Of a stretch of 64,000 nucleotides of DNA, positions 51,931 to 61,900 are shown in pieces. The position numbers and the translations under genes are program-made. The DNA comes from Christiangramia bathymodioli (GTDB taxonomy: Bacteria; Bacteroidota; Bacteroidia; Flavobacteriales; Flavobacteriaceae), in contig SRSL01000006.1 of assembly GCA_009735695.1 (NCBI GenBank), forward strand, positions 62,001-126,000, in the 5' to 3' direction. Under the pieces are notes generated by a model, which did no database searches, was not told where the DNA came from, and was given only the letters and a program-made list of their open reading frames with translations. How positions within the stretch are numbered: position 1 is the first letter of the stretch; each line of letters begins with the position of its first letter.

Positions 51931-53760
51931 ATGAACTATTTCCGGAAAATACTTCAGTTCGCGAAACCTTATAAGCGATTTGCGATCCTGAACATCATTT
52001 TTAATGTTTTATACGCGATCTTCAGCACTCTCTCCTTCCTGGCATTCATCCCAATGCTACAGGTTCTTTTCCAGGAAGAAGAGCCCATTTTTGTAAAACC
52101 GGAATGGAGCGGTAATCTCGAAGATCTGGACGATTTCGCAGGGGATTATGCCAATTTTTTCCTGAATCAGCGGGTGGAGGAATACGGGCAGATCTCTGCG
52201 CTGATCACCATTTGTGTAGCGGTGATCGTTTTGTTTCTTCTAAAGAACCTGTTCAATTACCTGGCGATGTTCTTTATTGCCAATCTTCGGAATGGAATGT
52301 TGAAAGACATCAGGAACAAGATCTACGACAAGATCGTGGAATTACCCATTTCATTTTTTTCTGAAAAGCGGAAGGGTGATTTTATTTCCAGGATCACCAG
52401 TGATGTCCAGGAAATACAGTCATCGTTCCTGAGCATGCTGGAAATGTTCATCAAGGAACCGCTTACGCTGATCTTTACCCTTGCGGCCATGATCGCAATT
52501 AGTCCGAAGCTGACTCTTTTTGTTTTTATTTTCCTGCCTTTAGCGGGACTTTTGATCTCTTCCATTGGTAAAAAACTGAAAGCGAAATCCACGAGTGCCC
52601 AGCAGGAAAATGCCAATTTTCTTTCACTGGTAGAAGAAACCCTTTCCAGCCTTAAGATCATTAAAGGATTCAATGCCGAAGACCGGTTCCGACAAAAATT
52701 TCACCATAGCACCGGCAAACTGAACAGGATCCTTAACGGATTGCTGCACCGCCAGGATCTCGCCTCCCCGATGAGCGAATTCCTTGGGGTGGTGGTGATT
52801 ACCGTAATTTTATGGTTCGGTGGAAACATGGTACTCATCGAAGAATCGATGGATGCTTCAACATTTATTGGTTTCCTGGTTTTAACCTACAATATTCTAA
52901 CTCCTGCAAAGGCTATTTCAAAAGCCACCTATAGCATACAGAAGGGAAATGCGAGTGCGGAAAGGATTCTGGAGATCATAGAAACCGAGACCAATATTAA
53001 AGACAATCCAAACGCCATACAGAAAACCTCTTTTGATTCTGGGATCGATATTGAGGATATTTCCTTCAGCTACGAAAAGGAAAAAGTGCTTAAGAATTTT
53101 AGCATACGGGTTCCAAAAGGGCAAACGGTCGCACTGGTTGGTCAGTCGGGATCTGGAAAATCCACCATCGCTAACCTGATCACGAGGTTCTACGACGTGG
53201 ATGAAGGCAGCATCAAGGTAGATGCAACCGATATACGCAACATCAAAAAGTCAAATTTAAGAGATCTGATGGGACTGGTTACCCAGGATTCCATTCTTTT
53301 CAATGATACGATCAGGAACAATGTGTTGCTGGGGAAGAGCGACGCGACCGAAGAAGAGATCATAGAGGCGCTTAAAATTGCGAATGCCTGGGAATTCGTG
53401 AAAGATCTTCCGCTTCAGCTGGATACCAATATCGGGGATAGCGGAAATAAATTGAGCGGTGGCCAGAAGCAACGTTTATCTATTGCCAGGGCCGTTCTTA
53501 AAAATCCGCCGATCATGATCCTGGATGAAGCGACTTCTGCCCTGGACACTGAAAGTGAAAAACTCGTTCAAAAAGCACTGGAGAACATGATGAAGAACCG
53601 CACTTCTATCGTGATCGCACACAGGTTGTCTACCATTCAGAATGCCGATAATATCGTGGTCATGCAACGTGGGGAGATCGTGGAACAAGGCAAACATCAG
53701 GAATTGATTTCGGCCAACGGGACTTACAGGAAACTGGTGGAAATGCAGTCTTTCGATTAG
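51931..53760 (+). CDS. MsbA-like ABC exporter, fused permease and ATPase
   Basis: A 609-residue half-transporter: six-helix exporter domain (about 1-335) and nucleotide-binding domain with Walker A VGQSGSGKST, signature LSGGQKQRLSIARA, Walker B PPIMILDEATSALD and switch His in IAHRLST. It forms homodimers that flip lipids, lipid A or drugs; MsbA-like lipid A export is most likely given Bacteroidota synteny memory, but not proven. The extra sequence between the first two helices (about 45-85) forms an extracytoplasmic loop typical of this phylum. Confidence 0.94.
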   Translation: MNYFRKILQFAKPYKRFAILNIIFNVLYAIFSTLSFLAFIPMLQVLFQEEEPIFVKPEWSGNLEDLDDFAGDYANFFLNQRVEEYGQISALITICVAVIVLFLLKNLFNYLAMFFIANLRNGMLKDIRNKIYDKIVELPISFFSEKRKGDFISRITSDVQEIQSSFLSMLEMFIKEPLTLIFTLAAMIAISPKLTLFVFIFLPLAGLLISSIGKKLKAKSTSAQQENANFLSLVEETLSSLKIIKGFNAEDRFRQKFHHSTGKLNRILNGLLHRQDLASPMSEFLGVVVITVILWFGGNMVLIEESMDASTFIGFLVLTYNILTPAKAISKATYSIQKGNASAERILEIIETETNIKDNPNAIQKTSFDSGIDIEDISFSYEKEKVLKNFSIRVPKGQTVALVGQSGSGKSTIANLITRFYDVDEGSIKVDATDIRNIKKSNLRDLMGLVTQDSILFNDTIRNNVLLGKSDATEEEIIEALKIANAWEFVKDLPLQLDTNIGDSGNKLSGGQKQRLSIARAVLKNPPIMILDEATSALDTESEKLVQKALENMMKNRTSIVIAHRLSTIQNADNIVVMQRGEIVEQGKHQELISANGTYRKLVEMQSFD

Positions 53761-53791
53761 ATTACCGAAGCTTTAAAAAAGCTTTGAGCAA

Positions 53792-53825
53792 AAAAAATGG
53801 ATGATTTTTGAATCATCCATTTTTT
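53792..53825 (+). terminator. Terminator of the ABC exporter gene
   Basis: Perfect 15-bp stem (53792-53806 with 53811-53825), 4-nt loop, ending in a T run. Confidence 0.85.
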
Positions 53826-54044
53826 ATTATAGATTATTTCCACTTTGGGGCAAATGAAAATAATAAGATTCAATTCGATTTTTTGGGGCAAAAAAAGATT
53901 AAATCATTTCTGGGAGTAAATATACGACTAATTTCAAACAATACAAGTAAAATTTACATTTAATCATCTTTTTTGTGCTTTTCATCGATTAAACGTGCCT
54001 TATTTGAACATCCTTTCCTACCATATATTGGCTTGATTTTATGC

Positions 54045-54075
54045 TTTTCAACCTATTCCCAATTAATTACCTTTG
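54045..54075 (+). promoter_or_regulatory. Candidate promoter of the second ECF sigma operon
   Basis: TTTT (54045-54048), 19 bases, TACCTTTG (54068-54075), an exact -7 match. The TTG start is 34 bases on. Confidence 0.5.
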
Positions 54076-54109
54076 CATCTGCTTTAGGAAAATTAATTAA
54101 GCCAGGACC

Positions 54110-54655
54110 TTGCAAAATTCCGAGTATCAGTTCGTAAGTCGTTTACAGGATAAGTCTACTTCTGAAGAAGCCTTCAGAGAGCTTATAGCTACCTATAAGG
54201 AGCGGCTTTACTGGCATATACGGAGCATCGCGAAAGATCATGATGATACCGATGATATCCTCCAGAATACCTTCCTGAAAATTTATCGAAACATAGATCA
54301 GTTTAAAGGAGACAGCAAATTATACAGCTGGATGTATCGAATTGCGACCAATGAATCCATTACTTTTCTAAATAAAAAGGCGAAGCGAATGAAAATTTCT
54401 TCGGAAGAATTGCAGAACCAGATCATTGATAATTTGAAAAGTGATGTGTATTTTGAGGGAACAGAAATTCAGCTAAAGCTTCAAAGAGCAATTGCCACCC
54501 TGCCAGATAAACAGCAGCAGGTGTTCAATTTGAAATATTTTGAAGAACTCAAATATCGCGAAATGTCTGAAATTCTGGAGACTAGCGAAGGCGCTTTAAA
54601 GGCTTCCTATCATCACGCCGTAAAAAAAATTGAAGAATTTTTAAAAAATAATTAA
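54110..54655 (+). CDS. ECF-type RNA polymerase sigma factor
   Basis: A 181-residue sigma factor with region 2 (KDHDDTDDILQNTFLKIYRN, YSWMYRIATNE) and region 4 (LPDKQQQVFNLKYFEELKYREMSEIL). Start codon is TTG at 54110, since no ATG lies upstream in frame and the next one would remove region 2. First gene of a three-gene operon with an anti-sigma-like membrane protein and a Spy/CpxP-like protein. The target regulon is unknown; the last gene suggests envelope stress. Confidence 0.93.
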   Translation: MQNSEYQFVSRLQDKSTSEEAFRELIATYKERLYWHIRSIAKDHDDTDDILQNTFLKIYRNIDQFKGDSKLYSWMYRIATNESITFLNKKAKRMKISSEELQNQIIDNLKSDVYFEGTEIQLKLQRAIATLPDKQQQVFNLKYFEELKYREMSEILETSEGALKASYHHAVKKIEEFLKNN

Positions 54656-54683
54656 ACCTTTAAGTAGATTACTAGTCAAATAA

Positions 54684-55223
54684 ATGATGAAAACCAATAA
54701 TTCAAAATATCAGGATAAATCTGGATTCAGGGTTCCCGAAGATTATTTCGAGAGCTTTGACTCCAACATGATGGATAGGTTGAAGGAAATTTCTTCTTTT
54801 GAGCTGCCTGATAACGGCAAACCTTTTAAGGTGCCAGCTGGCTATTTTGATGACTTGGATTCTCGCATCCTGAACAAGCTAAACGAAGAGCCAAAAAGTC
54901 GCGTAGTAAGTCTTTTCCGCAAGGAATATTTGTATTATGCAGCCGCAGTCGCAGCCATTTTCGTTTTGATGCTGGGAAATTTCTACCAGGTTGAAGCTAC
55001 TGAAGAACTGGGCTGGGATGATATCGAAATTTCGGTGATGGAAAATTACATAGATGAGGGTTATGAAATGGGGTATATCGATCTCAACGCCCTTGACTAT
55101 TCAGAATTCATTTCGAAAGATGGTACGCTTATTGACGATTCAGATTTTAAAAATGTAAGCTCACAGGATGCTCTGGATTATTTAGACGAAAACATGGAAG
55201 ATCCTGCCTATATATTAGAATAG
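54684..55223 (+). CDS. Putative membrane anti-sigma-like protein
   Basis: A 179-residue single-pass protein: cytoplasmic part with two copies of a VP-x-(D/G)-YF motif (FRVPEDYFESF, FKVPAGYFDDL), a transmembrane segment at about 91-107 (YYAAAVAAIFVLMLGNF) and an acidic periplasmic tail rich in Asp and Glu. Motif copies resemble conserved N-terminal segments of Bacteroidota proteins encoded next to ECF sigma genes. Position, topology and operon suggest it sequesters the sigma factor; this is inference, as no known zinc-binding anti-sigma motif is present. Confidence 0.8.
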   Translation: MMKTNNSKYQDKSGFRVPEDYFESFDSNMMDRLKEISSFELPDNGKPFKVPAGYFDDLDSRILNKLNEEPKSRVVSLFRKEYLYYAAAVAAIFVLMLGNFYQVEATEELGWDDIEISVMENYIDEGYEMGYIDLNALDYSEFISKDGTLIDDSDFKNVSSQDALDYLDENMEDPAYILE

Positions 55224-55226
55224 ATC

Positions 55227-55679
55227 ATGAAGAAAGCCATAATACTATTATTTGTTCTTTTTGCCACTTCAAACATGATGGCCCAGGAAACAAATTCCGA
55301 TCGCTGGGAGCGAATTAAAGCTCTAAAAGTGGCCTATTTCACCCAGGAGATGAATTTTACTGATAAGGTAGCCGAGAAGTTCTGGCCTATCTATAACCGG
55401 TATGAAAAATCACGTTGGAAACTTCATCAAAGGGAAAATATTGATATTGAAAATGTTGAATGTATCAATGAACAGGAGGCTACAAGACTACTGGATGAAT
55501 TACTGAATGTGGAGAGTGAAGAGTACCAGATAAAAAAGCAATTATTCCGAGACCTGAAAGAGATTATCTCGGCTAAGGACATCATCAAGCTTCATAAACT
55601 TGAAGATGAATTTCATAAAAAATTGATTAAAGAATATCGTTCCAAAAAGGAAAATAAAGACTCTAATAGCAGTGAGTAG
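55227..55679 (+). CDS. Spy/CpxP-like periplasmic protein
   Basis: A 150-residue secreted helical protein with a signal peptide ending near NMMAQE. The helix-rich part, with MNFTDKVAEKFWPIYNRYEK and the charged C-terminus, resembles the LTxxQ/Spy-CpxP family of periplasmic chaperones and sensors that sit beside envelope-stress regulators. Starts three bases after the putative anti-sigma gene. It could tune that regulator in the periplasm, as CpxP does for CpxA. Confidence 0.78.
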   Translation: MKKAIILLFVLFATSNMMAQETNSDRWERIKALKVAYFTQEMNFTDKVAEKFWPIYNRYEKSRWKLHQRENIDIENVECINEQEATRLLDELLNVESEEYQIKKQLFRDLKEIISAKDIIKLHKLEDEFHKKLIKEYRSKKENKDSNSSE

Positions 55680-55719
55680 CAGAGCTATTCATTTTTAGTT
55701 TTTTGGTTAGTTAGTAGTT

Positions 55720-55750
55720 AATAATCCGGCAACTTGTTTGCCGGATTATT
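55720..55750. terminator. Bidirectional terminator between the CpxP-like gene and the YCF48-like gene
   Basis: Thirteen-base-pair stem (55720-55732 with 55738-55750), 5-nt loop. It overlaps the stop codon of the minus-strand gene and lies about 40 bases past the plus-strand stop. Confidence 0.75.
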
Positions 55751-56822
55751 TCTTTCTGGAAAAGGATAGTTTTGCTATTCTTCCCTTTCCCGCCGCATAA
55801 GCGGTAGAATCGTTCACGAACCTTAGGGTATAAAAACCTTCATTTGAAAGCCTTTCCCAGCTATTCCCTCCATCTTTACTGTAATCGATACCTTCGAATC
55901 CAACGGCTACGATTTGTTTGCCTTCAGAATTTGGCACAAACCGAACGCTGCTTCGGTAGCCTGGCTCCTGCCCTTCCGCTACCAGTTCCCAGGTTTTTCC
56001 ACCGTCTTCGGTAATGGCCTTATTCCCGGTATTTCCTTCCGGATTGGTATAATCGCCCCCTATAATTATTCCATGATTTTCATCATAAAAATCCAGGCTG
56101 TATCCACCAGTTGTAGGCTTTCCCTGAATTAAAGGTGTATCATAGACCTCCCAGGTTTTTCCTTTATCAGGAGAAAAAAGAATTCTCGACCTGTTCCCGC
56201 CGGTAAGTATCCAGGTATTATTTCCCACGATCGCAATATTCGAATTACTGGCCGCAAAAGCCGCTTCGCCTTCAGCAGCTTCTGGAAGCATTTCACAGTC
56301 TAATTTATTCCAGCTTGAGCCTCCGTTACGTGTAATAAGAATGGAGATACAGCCACTCGTAGGATCTCCCATGGCAATTCCCTCCTGGTCGTTCCAGAAA
56401 GCCATGGCGTCATAGAATACCTTTTCGTGCTCTTCCTTATAAACCAATTCCATATTCCCTGAATCACCAGTCTTGAATAACAATGCTGGGTTTCCAACGC
56501 TGAGCATAAAAAAATCGTTTGCTGTACTGGCCACGGCCCTGAATTCAGGAACTATACTGTCGAATTTCTGAACATTGGTTTTCCACTGTCCATTAGCCGA
56601 ATTATAGAGCCCGTAAATCCCATTATTTCCTGCAAAAGCAAGGTTATTCCCTATCACCTCTATTGCCCGAACGCTCAACGAATCATCCTCGAGGATCACC
56701 TGGGTCTCTACCGAATCAAAATAAGCTGAATCCTTATTTATATTTTCATTAGAGGCGCTTTTATCGGTATCATTTTTACAGGAAATAATTCCCAAAAGCA
56801 TCAGAAAATAAAGTCTTTTCAT
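55746..56822 (-). CDS. YCF48/BNR-repeat lipoprotein
   Basis: Exported lipoprotein of 358 residues from ATG 56822 (lipobox IISC, Cys at 15). The mature part has several Asp-box/BNR-type blade motifs (GGSSWNKLD, DKGKTWEVYD, DGGKTWELVA, DGGNSWERLS), which mark a beta-propeller of the YCF48/sialidase-like group; related proteins are often labelled oxidoreductase without evidence. The frame continues upstream 39 bases, across the promoter of the divergent gene, so the shorter start is used. Function unknown. Confidence 0.87.
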   Translation of the reverse strand: MKRLYFLMLLGIISCKNDTDKSASNENINKDSAYFDSVETQVILEDDSLSVRAIEVIGNNLAFAGNNGIYGLYNSANGQWKTNVQKFDSIVPEFRAVASTANDFFMLSVGNPALLFKTGDSGNMELVYKEEHEKVFYDAMAFWNDQEGIAMGDPTSGCISILITRNGGSSWNKLDCEMLPEAAEGEAAFAASNSNIAIVGNNTWILTGGNRSRILFSPDKGKTWEVYDTPLIQGKPTTGGYSLDFYDENHGIIIGGDYTNPEGNTGNKAITEDGGKTWELVAEGQEPGYRSSVRFVPNSEGKQIVAVGFEGIDYSKDGGNSWERLSNEGFYTLRFVNDSTAYAAGKGRIAKLSFSRKK

Positions 56823-56868
56823 AAGTTGGATTTTGGCCAAATATAAATTATTCCCATTCAAAAAAACG

Positions 56869-56876
56869 TAACTTTG
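56869..56876 (+). promoter_or_regulatory. Candidate -7 element of the RsmB-type methyltransferase gene
   Basis: TAACTTTG, exact match to TAnnTTTG, 18 bases before the ATG. The -33 side is weak. Confidence 0.4.
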
Positions 56877-56894
56877 CCGCTTTAAAGCAAATTT

Positions 56895-58109
56895 ATGCGC
56901 CTACATAGAAATCTGGTTTTCGCAACCGTTGATGCCCTTAATGAGATATTTAATAGTAATGAATATGCCGACAAGGTAATTGAAAAGACCTTAAAAAGAG
57001 ATAAGCGCTGGGGCTCCCGGGACCGAAGTTTTATTGCTGAAACCACCTATGATATCGTTAGGTGGAAAAGACTGTATGCCGAAATTGCTGATGTAAAGGA
57101 ACCTTTTTCCCGTGAAGACCTTTTCAGGATATTCGCCGTCTGGTGTGTGCTAAGAGGAATTAAATTACCAGATTGGCCTCAATTTGAAGGCACCCCGGTA
57201 AGAAGGATCAAAGGAAAATTCGATGAATTAAGCAGAATTCGAAAATATCGGGAATCTATCCCCGACTGGCTGGATGAACTGGGTGCTTCTGAACTTGGAG
57301 ATAAAAAATGGACCCAGGAATTGAAGGCGCTGAATGTCCAGGCTCCCGTGGTGATTCGAGCAAACAGCCTGAAAATAAAACCTTCAGAACTGGCAGCTAA
57401 ACTGGAAGAAGAAGGTATTGAAACCTCCAATCTTAGAAATTATCCCGAAGCCCTGGAATTAAAGGAACGGGCTAATATTTTCAGAACACAGGCCTTTAAA
57501 GATGGATATTTTGAAGTACAGGACGCCAGTTCACAACGAGTTGCCGAATTCCTCGATGTTCAACCTGGCATGCGGGTAGTGGATACCTGTGCGGGTGCAG
57601 GAGGAAAAACCCTTCATCTGGCGGCCTTGATGGAAAATAAAGGCCAGATCATTGCTCTTGATATCTACGGAAATAAACTCAAGGAATTAAAACGAAGAGC
57701 CAAGCGAGCCGGCGCTCATAATATAGATAGCCGAAGTATCGATTCTTCTAAAGTGATCAAAAAACTATATGGCACAGCAGATCGGGTGTTGATCGATGCT
57801 CCCTGTAGCGGGCTTGGGGTTTTAAGCCGTAACCCTGATGCCAAATGGAAACTGCAGCCGGAATTCCTGGACTCGATCAGGAAAACTCAAATTGAGATCC
57901 TTCAGAAGTATTCAAGAATAGTAAAACCTGGCGGCAAACTGGTTTATGCCACCTGCTCCATTCTGCCTTCAGAAAATGAAAAACAGGTTCAGCAATTTCT
58001 GAAAACAGAAGAAGGAGCTGAATTCACCTTAAAAAAGGAAAAAAAGATACTCTCCCACGAAAGTGGTTACGATGGGTTCTATATGGCCCTTTTAGAGAGA
58101 AAACAATAA
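56895..58109 (+). CDS. RsmB/NOP family RNA cytosine-5 methyltransferase
   Basis: SAM-dependent enzyme of 404 residues. SAM-binding motif I VVDTCAGAGGKTLHLAA, motif IV DAPCSGLGVLSRNPDAKW with one catalytic Cys, and motif VI VYATCSILPSENE with the second Cys are all present, plus an N-terminal NusB-like/RsmB N domain (about 1-140). In E. coli RsmB methylates C967 of 16S rRNA; orthology to it is likely but the exact site is not certain. Monocistronic with its own -7 box. Confidence 0.92.
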   Translation: MRLHRNLVFATVDALNEIFNSNEYADKVIEKTLKRDKRWGSRDRSFIAETTYDIVRWKRLYAEIADVKEPFSREDLFRIFAVWCVLRGIKLPDWPQFEGTPVRRIKGKFDELSRIRKYRESIPDWLDELGASELGDKKWTQELKALNVQAPVVIRANSLKIKPSELAAKLEEEGIETSNLRNYPEALELKERANIFRTQAFKDGYFEVQDASSQRVAEFLDVQPGMRVVDTCAGAGGKTLHLAALMENKGQIIALDIYGNKLKELKRRAKRAGAHNIDSRSIDSSKVIKKLYGTADRVLIDAPCSGLGVLSRNPDAKWKLQPEFLDSIRKTQIEILQKYSRIVKPGGKLVYATCSILPSENEKQVQQFLKTEEGAEFTLKKEKKILSHESGYDGFYMALLERKQ

Positions 58110-58122
58110 GTTAAGAGTAAAA

Positions 58123-58689
58123 TCACCTGACCGAATGGAGAATTAACAAACCATCTTCTCCATGGGAGAAGGTAGCTGTTACTTCGTCTTTGGTTTCTAA
58201 ATCCTCCTGAAGACTGGTACACATTTCGCCGCAGTCTATTTCATATAGGTCATTAAGGTACACGACGTTATCCCGAATAGTAATAAAATTGGTGTCGGCC
58301 CATTTAATTCTAACATCAAAAACCTCAGTATCCGGAACTTTTTCTTTAGACCTGGTTTTGACCAAAACATATTGAATTGCAGAAGCATCCATTGGAGGAT
58401 TGTCCAGTATAATTTTCCTAACCCTTAGGTTATAAATATAACCTGGTTCGTAATCGAAACCTATGATACCATCGTATTGATAAGTCCAGTCCTCCCCTCC
58501 TATGTCATCCTCTTCCTGAACCAGATAAACCAGTTGAGGACCTACGCCAAAGCCGGTTATTTGATAATGGTTTACCCTCATTTGAACGATTTCAGTTCTA
58601 CCTGGAGGATTACCTTTTAGGGAGCAAGAAATACTGAAAACTGAGGTTAGTAATCCAATGAATGCGATAATGTGAAATTTGAAATTCAT
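58123..58689 (-). CDS. DUF4377-like lipoprotein
   Basis: A 188-residue lipoprotein (lipobox SISC, Cys at 22) containing the DUF4377-type core: IIGFDYEPGYIYNLRVRKI. That family is found near HslJ-like proteins and is of unknown function. The C-terminal half (about 100-188) is family-specific and includes two cysteines (CGEMC). Convergent with the RsmB-type gene. Confidence 0.8.
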   Translation of the reverse strand: MNFKFHIIAFIGLLTSVFSISCSLKGNPPGRTEIVQMRVNHYQITGFGVGPQLVYLVQEEDDIGGEDWTYQYDGIIGFDYEPGYIYNLRVRKIILDNPPMDASAIQYVLVKTRSKEKVPDTEVFDVRIKWADTNFITIRDNVVYLNDLYEIDCGEMCTSLQEDLETKDEVTATFSHGEDGLLILHSVR

Positions 58690-58884
58690 AGCTTTTTTGA
58701 TTGATGAAAATGAAACAATTGAATGATGATAATAAGGTAAGAAATTTCCTTATTTAGCTGAAACAAAACGTGTTAAATAATTAAAATTCAGTCATTTGAG
58801 TCAATTTTTCTTGCATTTGAAATAAAGGCCGTTCCTCGGTTTAAATTCGATTCAATTAAGCTGAAAATTATTCAGGGTATTAAT

Positions 58885-58915
58885 TTTAATGATTAGGTTT
58901 AAAAAAGTAAATTTG
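58885..58915 (+). promoter_or_regulatory. Candidate purL promoter
   Basis: TTTA (58885-58888), 19 bases, TAAATTTG (58908-58915), an exact -7 match. ATG follows 32 bases downstream. Confidence 0.55.
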
Positions 58916-58946
58916 TGCCTTGTAAAAAACAACACAAACACAACAT

Positions 58947-61900
58947 ATGATCCTTTTCTTCGGGAATCAAACCACCAAGGTTTTTGCAGTAGAAACTCAC
59001 TCTGAACTTTCTGCGCAGGAAATTTCTAAATTGAACTGGCTTTTCGGGAATACTCAACAAATCAATAAATCTGCGCTGGCAGATTTTTTTGTTGGTCCAC
59101 GTGCTGCTATGATCACTCCCTGGAGTACCAATGCAGTTGAGATCACCCAGAACATGGGAATTCATGGTCTCATCCGTATCGAAGAGTTTTTACGCGTAGA
59201 TGAGCATTTTCATGATTTCGACCCCATGCTTTCTCAAAAGTATGATGGGTTAGACCAGGATATTTTTGATATTCATATCAATCCTGCACCAATAATCGAA
59301 GTAGATGATATCGAGGCTTTCAATCAGCAGGAAGGTCTGGCATTAAATCCTGAAGAAGTAACCTACCTTGAAAACCTGGCCAAAAAACTGGGAAGAAAAC
59401 TAACCGATTCTGAAGTTTTTGGATTTTCACAGGTGAATTCTGAACACTGTCGTCACAAGATCTTCAACGGAACTTTTGTGATCGACGGTGAGGAGAAACC
59501 CGTTTCTCTTTTTAAAATGATCAGGAAAACTTCTGAAGAAAATCCAAACGAGATCGTTTCGGCCTATAAAGATAATGTGGCATTCATAAACGGGCCTAAG
59601 GTTGAGCAATTTGCTCCGAAGGCTCCAGATGTGCCCGAATATTACCAGGTAAAGGATTTTGATTCTGTTATTTCCCTAAAAGCAGAAACCCATAATTTCC
59701 CTACCACTGTAGAACCATTCAATGGTGCTGCCACTGGTAGCGGTGGAGAAATTCGTGACCGACTTGCCGGGGGGAAGGGATCACTTCCACTAGCTGGAAC
59801 GGCTGTTTACATGACTTCCTATTCACGCCTTGAAAAAGACCGTCAATGGGAAAACGGAATGAAGGAACGAGACTGGTTATACCAGACTCCAATGGATATT
59901 TTGATCAAAGCTTCGAATGGAGCCTCCGATTTTGGAAATAAATTCGGCCAGCCATTGATCTCCGGATCGGTACTTACCTTCGAACACGAAGAGCATAATC
60001 GTTCCCTTGGATATGACAAGGTGATCATGCTTGCCGGCGGAATTGGATACGGCAAAAAAAACCAGGCTTTGAAGGACATTCCGAACGAAGGTGATAAAAT
60101 AGTGGTCCTGGGTGGTGAAAATTACCGAATCGGGATGGGAGGTGCTGCAGTATCTTCTGCCGATACAGGTGAATTCAGCAGCGGGATCGAATTGAATGCT
60201 ATTCAGCGTTCCAACCCTGAAATGCAAAAACGTGCCGCCAATGCCGTTCGCGGGATGGTTGAAAGCGACGAAAATCCAATCGTTTCCATCCATGACCACG
60301 GTGCCGGAGGGCATCTGAACTGCCTTAGCGAACTGGTAGAGGAAAAAGGAGGTAAAATCGATCTGGATTCGCTTCCGGTAGGTGATCCTACCCTTTCGGC
60401 AAAAGAGATCATTGGTAATGAATCCCAGGAACGTATGGGTCTTGTAATAGGGAAAGACGATATTGCAAGGTTAAAAAGAGTGGCAGATCGCGAGCGTTCT
60501 CCTATGTATGAAGTTGGAGATGTTACCGGTGATTACAGGTTTACTTTCGAAGGAGAAAAATCCGGACAGAAACCTATGGACCTGGAACTTTCTGATATGT
60601 TCGGGAGTTCGCCTAAAACGGTCATGACCGATAAAACCGTTAAGAGAAATTATGATGAACTCGACTATTCTACGGCCAGGGTTCATGATTACCTGAATCA
60701 GGTTTTGCAACTGGAAGCTGTTGCCTGTAAAGACTGGTTGACCAATAAGGTAGACCGTTGCGTCTCAGGCCGGGTGGCCAAGCAGCAAACCGCTGGTCCG
60801 TTACAGCTGCCTTTGAACAATTGCGGAGTGATGGCCCTGGATTATAAAGGCAAGGAAGGTGTGGCGACTTCTATAGGCCACTCCCCTATTTCAGCTTTGG
60901 TAGATCCTGTTGCCGGCTCCAGAAATTCCATTGCAGAATCCCTTTCAAATATCGTCTGGGCTCCGCTGGAAAAAGGACTTAAGTCGATCTCCCTTTCGGC
61001 TAACTGGATGTGGCCCTGTAATAATGAAGGTGAAGATGCCAGATTGTATGAAGCAGTTGAGGGAGTTTCAAATTTTGCAATTTCCCTGGGCATTAACGTA
61101 CCTACCGGAAAGGATTCTCTTTCCATGAAACAGAAATATAAGGACGGTGAAGTCATTTCTCCCGGCACGGTGATCATTTCAGCGGCAGGACATTGCAATG
61201 ATATTACGCAGGTTGTAGAGCCCGTTCTTCAGAAAGACGGTGGAGATATTTACTATATCAACCTTTCCCAGGATTCTTTTAAACTTGGAGGTTCTTCATT
61301 CGCCCAGATTCTGAATAAGATCGGAAGTGAAGTTCCTACCATTAAAGATGAAAAGAAGTTCGCTGCTGCCTTCAACGCTGTTCAGGAACTAATCAAAAAA
61401 GACCTGATCCTTGCCGGGCATGATGTTGCTTCAGGCGGATTGATCACCAGTTTGCTGGAGATGTGTTTCGCCGGTGGTGACCTTGCGGCCCAGCTGGATC
61501 TTTCCATTCTGAACGAAAAAGACATCGTAAAACTGCTTTTCAATGAAAACTGCGGAATTATATTCCAGGCAAAAGATGCTTCAGTTGAAGAAATTCTGAA
61601 AGAAAAAGGTATCGAATTTTTCAATATTGGAAAGGTGATTTCCGGAGAAGAATTAAAAGTACGGAATGCTGGTGCAGATCTTAGCTTCAATATACCTGAA
61701 CTCAGAGATGTTTGGTATAAAACTTCTTTCCTATTAGATGAACATCAAAGCGGTATTGATAAGGCTACCGAACGTTACCACAATTATAAGGAACAGCCGC
61801 TGGAGTTTAAATTTCCAGAACATTTCACGGGAAAACTTCCTGAAATAGATAAAGGTAAACCAAGGATCAAGGCGGCCATCATTCGTGAAAAAGGATCGAA

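Larger units (their letters stand above)
53761..54109. other. 349-base non-coding gap
   Basis: Contains the terminator of the ABC exporter gene (53792-53825), two copies of TTTGGGGCAAA (53844-53854 and 53882-53892, 38 bases apart) of unknown purpose, and the promoter of the sigma factor gene (54045-54075). No open frame longer than a few tens of codons was supportable and no tRNA was seen. Confidence 0.6.

Noticed and set aside
56823-56861. Extended start of the YCF48-like lipoprotein gene
   Set aside because: It would put 13 residues before the lipoprotein signal and overlap the promoter region of the divergent methyltransferase gene.
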